From NCBI GenBank assembly GCA_013154205.1, contig JAADCY010000209.1, positions 1-5,173 of the forward strand: a stretch of DNA of 5,173 nt, in the 5' to 3' direction. Positions 1 to 5,173 of this stretch are shown piece after piece. A program made the position numbers and the translations under genes. A model generated the notes under the pieces. The model did no database searches. It saw nothing but the letters and a program-made list of their open reading frames with translations, and was not told where the DNA came from. Origin of the DNA: Thermoproteota archaeon (GTDB lineage: Archaea; Thermoproteota; Thermoprotei_A; Sulfolobales; Desulfurococcaceae). Numbering within the stretch: the first letter of the stretch is position 1; every line of letters starts with the position of its first letter.

Positions 1-998
1 ACCAGCTAGACGATGATTACCGTAGCATCTATCATAGATGTGTGGACGGCTCACTACTAGACTGCTACAAGCTACTCCTCGTAAACCCACGTGTCAGGTT
101 CCAACTACAAGGCAAGAGGTGCAACAGGTGCGATTACATCCCCCTACTACCAGGCACCTACCTCTTCCAAGTAGACCTCATAGAGAACAGACGCCTCAAC
201 AACGAAGAGAAAAGATTAATCATCGACGCCTTTAAACTAGCACTAGGTATAAGTGGGATAGGCAGAGGAATAACAAGAGGATTCGGAAAACTGGCACTAT
301 ATAACGTAAAAAATGACAATTTAATTAATATAACAGAAACCCTCCAACAATATCTTGTAGAATTATCTTTAAATAATTATTTACAAATACCTAATTATTA
401 TTTGCCCGTTGCCTATCGTGAAATTTTATTAGATAATAAGTGTACATTGTTAGTAAATAATGAACAATCTTGTGCTACAGATATTTGTTTTAATTATATA
501 CAAGTTAGTGCAAGGGATATGTTCTGGTCTCTTCCACTTTTACAATCCATTAATTATCTAGTACTACGTGACATTTTAGCTAATATTATAATAAATTACT
601 ATAGTATTAGAGCATCTGGCTCAGATGATCTAAAAGATTTGCTTTATTATCTATTTTGGGGTTTACCTAGAGGTAGAGCAAAGCATTATTGTATTAAAAT
701 ACCTCGTCATTGTCCAAAGGCGAAACGTGATTCGAGGCTTTTGTCGGGAATTTGGTTTGTACCCGCAGTGTATCCAGAGGGTTCTACTATAGGAGCAAAA
801 TTAATAATATTATCTTTTAGTATAAAATGTCATATATTTAAAATAGATATTTTAAACGAAGAGAATAGGTGTTTCCAAAAAGCTTCTAATATTACAGAAG
901 CTGGGTTACAACTTTTTAACAGAACCAGAAGAGGAAATAACTATAAGATCAATTATGTGAATATTATTGATATTTATAATAATATATTGACCGGTTAA
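1..998 (+). CDS. cmr1: Cmr1-like RAMP subunit of type III CRISPR effector complex, 5'-truncated by the window
   Basis: The reading frame is open from position 3 (no in-frame stop upstream), so the gene starts outside the window; the GTG at 42 is only the first start-like codon inside it. About 332 residues are visible, ending at TAA 996-998. Two hallmarks support Cmr1. The glycine-rich RAMP loop GIGRGITRGFGKL lies at about 255-293, matching the G-x-G-x-R-x-RRGFG loop that closes the first RRM-like domain. A GLPRG motif (660-674) followed by a RLLSGIWF segment matches the second-domain GLP...R..SP pattern of Cmr1. The N-terminal K-G-x-x-R-x-W region typical of Cmr1 would lie upstream. Known role: Cmr1 caps the crRNA 3' end of the Cmr complex with Cmr6 and contributes to target capture. 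The codons after about 300 are strikingly AT-rich compared with the beginning and with the neighbours. The stop is 5 bases before cmr6. Another Cas7-group RAMP is possible, but the two-domain layout favours Cmr1. Confidence 0.8.
   Translation, partial: QLDDDYRSIYHRCVDGSLLDCYKLLLVNPRVRFQLQGKRCNRCDYIPLLPGTYLFQVDLIENRRLNNEEKRLIIDAFKLALGISGIGRGITRGFGKLALYNVKNDNLINITETLQQYLVELSLNNYLQIPNYYLPVAYREILLDNKCTLLVNNEQSCATDICFNYIQVSARDMFWSLPLLQSINYLVLRDILANIIINYYSIRASGSDDLKDLLYYLFWGLPRGRAKHYCIKIPRHCPKAKRDSRLLSGIWFVPAVYPEGSTIGAKLIILSFSIKCHIFKIDILNEENRCFQKASNITEAGLQLFNRTRRGNNYKINYVNIIDIYNNILTG
300..600. other. AT-rich island inside cmr1
   Basis: Hand counting gives 75 G+C in 301-600 (25%) against 140 in 1-300 (47%), and about 62% in a sample of cmr6 (1201-1260). 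Low G+C continues with fluctuation to the end of cmr1. The change falls just after the codons for the glycine-rich RAMP loop, inside one uninterrupted reading frame, so it is not a gene boundary or an inserted element. Confidence 0.75.
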
Positions 999-1001
999 TA
1001 A

Positions 1002-1015
1002 GGGTGGGGTTATTG
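1002..1015 (+). promoter_or_regulatory. G-rich stretch that could be an SD site for an alternative TTG start of cmr6
   Basis: GGGTGGGG at 1002-1009 lies 3 bases before an in-frame TTG at 1013. The GTG at 1004 is inside this stretch and has only a weak AAGG directly upstream. Either GTG 1004 is used (reinitiation after the cmr1 stop at 998 or leaderless reading), or TTG 1013 is the true start. The sequence alone does not decide; the longer form is annotated. Confidence 0.35.
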
Positions 1016-1864
1016 AGGTTTAGTGCGCTTTTGGATGCGGTTGGGAGGGTAGACATAGATAGAGAACATAAGAACAAGGAACTAGTGATTAGTGAGATAG
1101 TTGATTCTATAGGTAGGCGTTGGGCTGTTCTCCGTAGTGTGGGGCTTCCTTGGGAGGGTGTCTGGGATACCTTGAAAACGGGTAGGGGCGGGGGTTGGGT
1201 TTTCTTGTTGGTGAGGGCTCGGGCTGTGTATCGTGTCCGGGTTGGCGGCGTGGTTCCTGGGGCCCGGTTTGGGGTTGTGTTGCACCCGGTCTGGGGGGTG
1301 CCGTATATTCCGGGGAGCAGTGTGAGGGGGGCGGTCCGCTCCTACTATTGCAACCTCCTCTCCGAGGGGGGTGATGAGTGTAGCGGGGCTTGTCTTGAGG
1401 CCCTGTTTGGGGCGGCTAGTGACAGGGGCAGGGTGGCGGGGTGGTCGGGCCTCGCGTTCCTCGACGCCTTCCCCATAATGGAGGGGCCTGAGGGGCTGGT
1501 GGTAGGGGACGTCATAACCCCGCACTACCGGTTCAACGAGAAGAGGCTGGAGCATGAGTGGGATGCAGAGCCGAAGCCTGTGGTGGGGGTGAGCGTGGGC
1601 CGGGGGACCCGGATAGGCTTCCCCCTCCTCATCCACAAGCCCACCCTAGAAGAAAGAACCAGTAGCCTATCGGACGAATGTATACCCAGAGAGCTAGACA
1701 GGGTCCTCGAGCAGGCAGACCGGCAAGGCCTACGCGAACAGTGGGGCAGAGGAGTAATACTAATATCAAAACTCTTCACAGATACGATAACAGACTATGG
1801 GGTGGGGGCGAAGACCCGGCGGGGTTACGGTTACTTCCGGATAGAAGAAATCGAGGTAGCGTAG
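1004..1864 (+). CDS. cmr6: Cmr6 RAMP subunit (Cas7 group) of type III-B-like effector
   Basis: This is a complete 286-residue protein from GTG 1004 to TAG 1862-1864. Cmr6 signatures occur in the expected order: GVPYIPGSSVRGAVRSYY at residues 98-115 (the family's G-x-P-x-x-PGSS-x-KG-x-x-R motif); LFG at 134-136; LAFLDAFP at 150-157, followed by GDVITPHY at 168-175 (the D-x-x-TPHY motif); and the C-terminal glycine-rich loop GVGAKTRRGYGYF at 266-278. Family knowledge: Cmr6 is a single-domain Cas7-like RAMP next to Cmr1 at the crRNA 3' end, with no catalytic activity of its own known. It lies 5 bases after cmr1 and 14 bases before cas10, implying one operon. An alternative TTG start at 1013 would be served by the G-rich stretch at 1002-1009 and remove three residues; the N-terminus is variable in the family, so this cannot be settled here. 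Codon endings switch from G/T to A/C at about 1610-1620. Identification is firm. Confidence 0.95.
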   Translation: MGLLRFSALLDAVGRVDIDREHKNKELVISEIVDSIGRRWAVLRSVGLPWEGVWDTLKTGRGGGWVFLLVRARAVYRVRVGGVVPGARFGVVLHPVWGVPYIPGSSVRGAVRSYYCNLLSEGGDECSGACLEALFGAASDRGRVAGWSGLAFLDAFPIMEGPEGLVVGDVITPHYRFNEKRLEHEWDAEPKPVVGVSVGRGTRIGFPLLIHKPTLEERTSSLSDECIPRELDRVLEQADRQGLREQWGRGVILISKLFTDTITDYGVGAKTRRGYGYFRIEEIEVA

Positions 1865-1870
1865 AGGGGG
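1865..1870 (+). promoter_or_regulatory. Ribosome-binding site of cas10
   Basis: AGGGGG sits directly after the cmr6 stop codon, 8 bases before ATG 1879, and a second run of five G abuts the ATG. This purine-rich spacing fits an archaeal Shine-Dalgarno element. There is no alternative in-frame start between the cmr6 stop and this ATG, and the conserved HD motif begins within 20 residues of it. Confidence 0.6.
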
Positions 1871-1878
1871 CCTGGGGG

Positions 1879-4800
1879 ATGACGGCGCCAAGGACCAGGG
1901 AAGAACTACTCCTCGCGAAGCTGCTCGCACTACTACATGACCCGCCAACCAAGCCAATCTCAATAACACTACTAGGAAGTAGGTTAAACGAATATTATTC
2001 GGAGCCGGATACCGAGAGCTACTGCCTGCGCTATCATATTTTAGAGGACCCATGCTGGAATAAAGCAAAAACCCACGAAAAAGTAGCAGTGAACATCGCA
2101 CGTAATTATCAATGGCTTCTAGAGCTTATAGAGCGCATAAAGATCGCTCATCCAAAGAACTCTCTTGGAAGCTATGTGCATAATCTCGATGTCCTAGCTT
2201 CCTCTATAGAAAGATATCACATAAGCATTCTGGAACATACACGCATACAACGTAATCAAGGAAATAATCGTAGACGTTACGGTAGATATCAAAGTAGAAG
2301 AACCAGAGAATCCAGTACATATTTAAACAGCTCCTTTATTCATGGATTGTTGAACATATTTTACCCCTCAAGCCTACTTAGGGGAAGAAAACATAACTAT
2401 AAAGGTATACTTTACAAATTAAGTTCTGACGAAGACTTAATAGAAGAAATTAATAATATTAATAATTTTATAAATGCAGTAAACAATCTTATAAGAAATC
2501 TAAAGACTCCTAAGACCAACGCAAGAGAGCCAGAAATCGCGCTCCACGTCTTTTCAACAATCTATGAACCCCTATGGCACGAGAGGACCAAGGGGTTCTT
2601 CTGGGGGCCAGCCGATACTAGGGCTCCTCTCGCCGACCTGTTCGACCACCTCTACGCCTCTGCCATGGCGGGGAACCTGTTGCGCGATACCCTCAAAGAG
2701 GGCGACAAGCTTGTTTTTGCAGGGTTCCTAGTCTATTTTGGGTTCCCGCGGATTAAGGAGTGGTTGAGGGCTTCGAGGAAGCTCTCCGACCTGAGCGTCT
2801 CCTCCTGGCTCGCCACAGCCCTCCTCTGGTCCACAGTGGAGGAGCTGGTATGGCGCCTAGGCCCCGACATACTCCTCTCACCCTCGTTTAGGTGGAACCA
2901 CTGGTACGCCTGGACCCTCATGCGCAAGAGGCTCGGCATAGACCCCTCCCAACACCGGGACAACAGCCCGGAGGGGGTGCTACGCCACGTCGTGGAGGAC
3001 CTGTACGGCCTAGAAGGGGACCCCATCTATGGGTGGGAGCCAGCCTTCACAACACTACTACTACCAATGCTAGAAGAGCCAGACCTGGCCGGCGATGCTA
3101 CTGGAGAGGTAAAGGATGTCCTGGAAGGGCTGGAAGACGCCCTCAAAATAGAGGGAAGCCGCGCCCAGATAGTAAATGATATAGATTTAAACAATAGAAA
3201 TACTATCATTAGGATTTTAGAGAAGGCCAGGCTACTAGCGGAAAACTTGTACAACCTGTACAGGGCCAAGTGGAATGCCCTCCTGGACGGACTGGCGACA
3301 GGCCAGGGCAACAATAGGCCAAATGAGGAACCCTATATTAATAATAATACTAATCTACTCTTGCAGGCCACCGGTTACGATGATCTTACCAGGAGGGTTG
3401 CCAATCTAGTAAGGGATATTCCGCCTCTGGAGCCCCTGATCGTGGTCGTACCCATTATACTTGTCAAGATGAATATACGTAATGGTGGAAGACGTCTAAT
3501 ACGTTACAGTTTTATGATAGGTTTATATTCAAATATTAAAGACCGGTATAGCTTTACAATGCTTCAATGTACAGCTCGGAAGAATATCTCTTGGTATTGT
3601 GAAAGGAATGGAGGCTCTGTTGTTGATATTAGGGAGGATGGTTTGGGTGTTTCTGGTTTTGTGGAGCGTGTTTTGAATGATGCGGAGCTTGCTGGCGATG
3701 ATGGTGTTAAGACTTTCTATAAGATTGTGTATGGTTTGGGCTTCTACGTGTTGTGGCGTGAGGTTTCCCGTCTCCGGGGCGAGGTGCTCCCCGTCTCTTG
3801 GGTCCGGGCGGCCCGGAGGGCGAGGCTAGGGGGGTTCTGGAGGACCTGTAGTGTTTGCAAGCATGCTCCTGCTGTCGTCGAGTTTCCGGGTCGTGACACG
3901 CCGGAGGGGCCAGACAAGAAGTATGTTGAAGCCGTTGCAAGTCATCTTAAGACAGATACAGATAGAGAAGAGGAAAATAGAAAGATTGCTTTGCGGTGGA
4001 GGCCTGTCTTCCGGCCTGGAGAGGCTTTGTGCCCCCACTGCTACGTGAAGCGGATCCTCGGAACTCCTGAAAAGTTCAAGGAAGGGTTCAAGGCCCTAAT
4101 GGGGTGGGAGCCTAGCAGGGAGCCTGTCTTCCCCTCTACTGATGATATGGCGGGACTGGGGGTGAAGCTAGCGCTCGCCGAGCTCGCCCTCCACGTCCTC
4201 CACAATAGGGATCTGGCGGAGAAGATCCTCGAGAGACTCGGGCTCCGCGGCGACTGGCCCGGATGGGTAAGGGAGGTAGCAAAGCTCAGCAGATCGGAAA
4301 AGGTAAGCGATCTCTTCGATGGAGACAGAGATGTCACCGGCGGACTCGAGAGGAAAATTAAGGTTCTCATCCGGGAGAGGAGGTGGGTTCCCTGGATCCT
4401 CGACGCTAAGCTGAGGAGGGTCCTGGAGGAGCTGGAGGGTTCGGAGGCGCTACACCCTAATGATAGCAGGGTTAAGGCTCTCGTGGTTTTGCTGGTGTTG
4501 TTGTCGTTTGAGCTGCAGGATTTGGACCGGCTACTAAGGAATGTTACCGGCGAGTTGCGTGGCTTGGATGCGTTGCTTGCTAAGCTGAGGGAGGCTGTTA
4601 GAGGTACGCTACGTGATGGCAAGGTTGGGGCTATTCTTAGGGGTTTGCGCTCTCCTCCCAGGTATTATAGTATTGTGTGGTTCGATGTTGACAGGACGGA
4701 GGAGGTGTTTAACGGCCTCTTCCCGCAGTACGAGGAGGATGGCGGCGAGTATATGGATTATCCGCGGTATTGGTGTATGATGGTCGAGGGGCTGTGCAAG

Positions 4801-5173
4801 GATTATGAGGATATTAGAGATCTATTATGTACATATTGTTTTCATGATTATCAAGAGAGTGTATGGAGGAGTCTCACGTTTATCCGTCAGAATAGTAGTC
4901 TCGTGACGAGTGGTGGGGCTAGTCCGGACCCGCTTGTGAGGTTTGCTAGTTTGGCTGGGAGTACGTTGGTGACTCCTGCTCTCCATGTTTCTGTTGCGAG
5001 AGCGTTATCGTATACGCTGCATCAGGCGAGGTTGGCGGCGGAGAGGCTGGGCGGGGTCCCCGTGTATCTTGCCGGGGATGGTGGGCTTGTGGTTTTCCCG
5101 GGTGTTGTGCCGTGGGAGCTGCTAGAGCTGGAGGAGGGTGGGGGGCCTGTGCCGCGCGTGGCGGGGTCGTGGG
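1879..5173 (+). CDS. cas10 (cmr2): Cas10 large subunit, Cmr2 family, with degenerate cyclase motif; 3'-truncated by the window
   Basis: The frame is open from ATG 1879 to the window edge (1098 codons, no stop). The start follows a purine-rich site at 1865-1870. Domains in order: an HD nuclease domain with LLALLHDPPTK (His20-Asp21), THEKVA (His66) and LDVLASSIER (Asp104); PADTRAP (244-250) followed by FDHLYASAM (255-263), both classic for Cmr2; a first palm-like domain around 275-345 ending in a GPDILLSPSFRWN segment; a zinc site CSVC (657-660) plus CPHC (718-721) followed by VKR; FPSTDDMA (751-758); then the second palm with YYSIVWFDVD (929-938) and VYLAGDGGLVVFP (1062-1074). In typical Cmr2 the last motif is YAGGDD; here GGDD is replaced by AGDG, so cyclic oligoadenylate synthesis is probably lost or altered, while the HD nuclease site looks intact. 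The protein is long for Cmr2: from memory the Pyrococcus protein is about 870 residues with GGDD near 673. The extra length includes an Arg-rich insert (122-143), an Asn-rich segment (about 190-205) and a Cys-rich palm insert (966-989). Known role: the subunit binds the crRNA 5' handle side and is activated by target RNA. Family call is firm; loss of activity is inferred. Confidence 0.95.
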   Translation, partial: MTAPRTREELLLAKLLALLHDPPTKPISITLLGSRLNEYYSEPDTESYCLRYHILEDPCWNKAKTHEKVAVNIARNYQWLLELIERIKIAHPKNSLGSYVHNLDVLASSIERYHISILEHTRIQRNQGNNRRRYGRYQSRRTRESSTYLNSSFIHGLLNIFYPSSLLRGRKHNYKGILYKLSSDEDLIEEINNINNFINAVNNLIRNLKTPKTNAREPEIALHVFSTIYEPLWHERTKGFFWGPADTRAPLADLFDHLYASAMAGNLLRDTLKEGDKLVFAGFLVYFGFPRIKEWLRASRKLSDLSVSSWLATALLWSTVEELVWRLGPDILLSPSFRWNHWYAWTLMRKRLGIDPSQHRDNSPEGVLRHVVEDLYGLEGDPIYGWEPAFTTLLLPMLEEPDLAGDATGEVKDVLEGLEDALKIEGSRAQIVNDIDLNNRNTIIRILEKARLLAENLYNLYRAKWNALLDGLATGQGNNRPNEEPYINNNTNLLLQATGYDDLTRRVANLVRDIPPLEPLIVVVPIILVKMNIRNGGRRLIRYSFMIGLYSNIKDRYSFTMLQCTARKNISWYCERNGGSVVDIREDGLGVSGFVERVLNDAELAGDDGVKTFYKIVYGLGFYVLWREVSRLRGEVLPVSWVRAARRARLGGFWRTCSVCKHAPAVVEFPGRDTPEGPDKKYVEAVASHLKTDTDREEENRKIALRWRPVFRPGEALCPHCYVKRILGTPEKFKEGFKALMGWEPSREPVFPSTDDMAGLGVKLALAELALHVLHNRDLAEKILERLGLRGDWPGWVREVAKLSRSEKVSDLFDGDRDVTGGLERKIKVLIRERRWVPWILDAKLRRVLEELEGSEALHPNDSRVKALVVLLVLLSFELQDLDRLLRNVTGELRGLDALLAKLREAVRGTLRDGKVGAILRGLRSPPRYYSIVWFDVDRTEEVFNGLFPQYEEDGGEYMDYPRYWCMMVEGLCKDYEDIRDLLCTYCFHDYQESVWRSLTFIRQNSSLVTSGGASPDPLVRFASLAGSTLVTPALHVSVARALSYTLHQARLAAERLGGVPVYLAGDGGLVVFPGVVPWELLELEEGGGPVPRVAGSW
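1921..2196 (+). other. HD nuclease signature region of Cas10
   Basis: This span encodes residues 15-106 of Cas10: LLALLHDPPTK with His20-Asp21 (codons 1936-1941), His66 in a THEKVA motif, and Asp104 in LDVLASSIER. These match the three conserved blocks of the permuted HD domain in Cmr2 proteins, which in active type III systems cuts single-stranded DNA when target RNA is bound. The motifs look intact, so DNase activity is plausible, although untested for this protein. Confidence 0.8.
3847..4041 (+). other. Zinc-binding four-cysteine site of Cas10
   Basis: Two CxxC pairs, CSVC (residues 657-660) and CPHC (718-721), are separated by 57 residues and the second is followed by YVKR. Cmr2/Cas10 proteins carry a structural zinc between the two palm domains with the same arrangement, including the C-x-x-C-x-VKR end. 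The spacer here is longer than in the Pyrococcus protein as I remember it, and is rich in Asp, Glu and Lys (DTDREEENRK). Confidence 0.8.
4660..5097 (+). other. Second palm (cyclase) domain core of Cas10 with AGDG instead of GGDD
   Basis: The palm begins with YYSIVWFDVD (residues 929-938), equivalent to the Yy-x-x-x-DGD strand of Cmr2, so the first metal-binding Asp (Asp936) is present. The second strand-turn-strand reads VYLAGDGGLVVFP, with Ala1065-Gly-Asp1067-Gly1068 (5071-5082) where GGDD is expected. One of the two catalytic Asp residues is therefore Gly. About 130 residues separate the two sites, more than in compact Cmr2 proteins, owing to a Cys-rich insert. Confidence 0.75.

Noticed and set aside
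38..235. 65-codon ATG open frame at the left edge
   Set aside because: It overlaps the cmr1 frame, which is open from the window edge and carries the RAMP loop; the alternative product is Arg/Pro/Thr-rich with no motif.
1082..1636. 184-codon open frame on the minus strand
   Set aside because: It is fully antisense to cmr6, whose PGSS, TPHY and glycine-loop motifs are unmistakable; the Pro/His-rich product is typical of a shadow of a GC-rich gene.
2446..2480. Short AAT/ATT-rich repeat-like run as a DNA repeat element
   Set aside because: It is explained by codons for alternating Asn and Ile within the open cas10 frame and has no fixed repeat unit.
2892..3179. 95-codon open frame on the plus strand
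   Set aside because: It is out of frame within cas10, with an Arg/Gly/Pro-rich product typical of a frame-shifted GC-rich gene.
4041..4622. 193-codon open frame on the minus strand
   Set aside because: It lies antisense to cas10 between the zinc site and the second palm, is Ser-rich and low in complexity, and shows no recognisable domain; the + strand frame carries the conserved motifs.
1..5173. CRISPR array, tRNA or insertion sequence
   Set aside because: No regularly spaced direct repeats, cloverleaf sequence, terminal inverted repeats or transposase motifs were seen; the window is almost wholly coding.

Overview
The window is a fragment of a type III (Cmr-type, closest to III-B) CRISPR-Cas effector operon. 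It holds three co-directional genes on the + strand: the 3' part of a cmr1-like RAMP gene (1-998), a complete cmr6 (1004-1864), and the first 1098 codons of a cas10/cmr2 gene (1879-5173) that runs off the right edge. Gaps between genes are 5 and 14 bases, so the three are almost certainly co-transcribed and translationally linked. No CRISPR repeats, tRNA or rRNA genes, insertion sequences or intergenic stretches long enough for independent elements were seen. cmr3, cmr4 and cmr5 are absent from the window and would be expected just outside it.

The organism is most likely a hyperthermophilic archaeon, probably a crenarchaeon of the Desulfurococcales/Pyrodictiaceae kind. The grounds are heavy AGG/AGA arginine and ATA isoleucine use, GTG and possibly TTG starts, purine-rich ribosome-binding sites, tight gene packing and a large Cas10. 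This placement is inference from style, not from a marker gene.

Together the products would form a crRNA-guided ribonucleoprotein. Cmr1 and Cmr6 are RAMP (RRM-fold) subunits at the 3' end of the crRNA filament. Cas10/Cmr2 is the large signalling and nuclease subunit at the other end.

The most notable point is in Cas10. The N-terminal HD nuclease signature (His20-Asp21) is intact, but the palm-domain GGDD motif that makes cyclic oligoadenylate in ordinary type III systems reads Ala-Gly-Asp-Gly (residues 1065-1068). This suggests an effector that may cut DNA but may not signal through cyclic oligoadenylate, as reported for subtypes III-C and III-F. The same protein carries an arginine-rich insert near the HD domain, an Asn/Ile-rich AT-rich segment, and a Cys-rich insert inside the palm.

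At the nucleotide level the window is a mosaic. AT-rich islands sit inside otherwise GC-rich genes, and third-codon-position bias switches between G/T-ending and A/C-ending codons within single genes.
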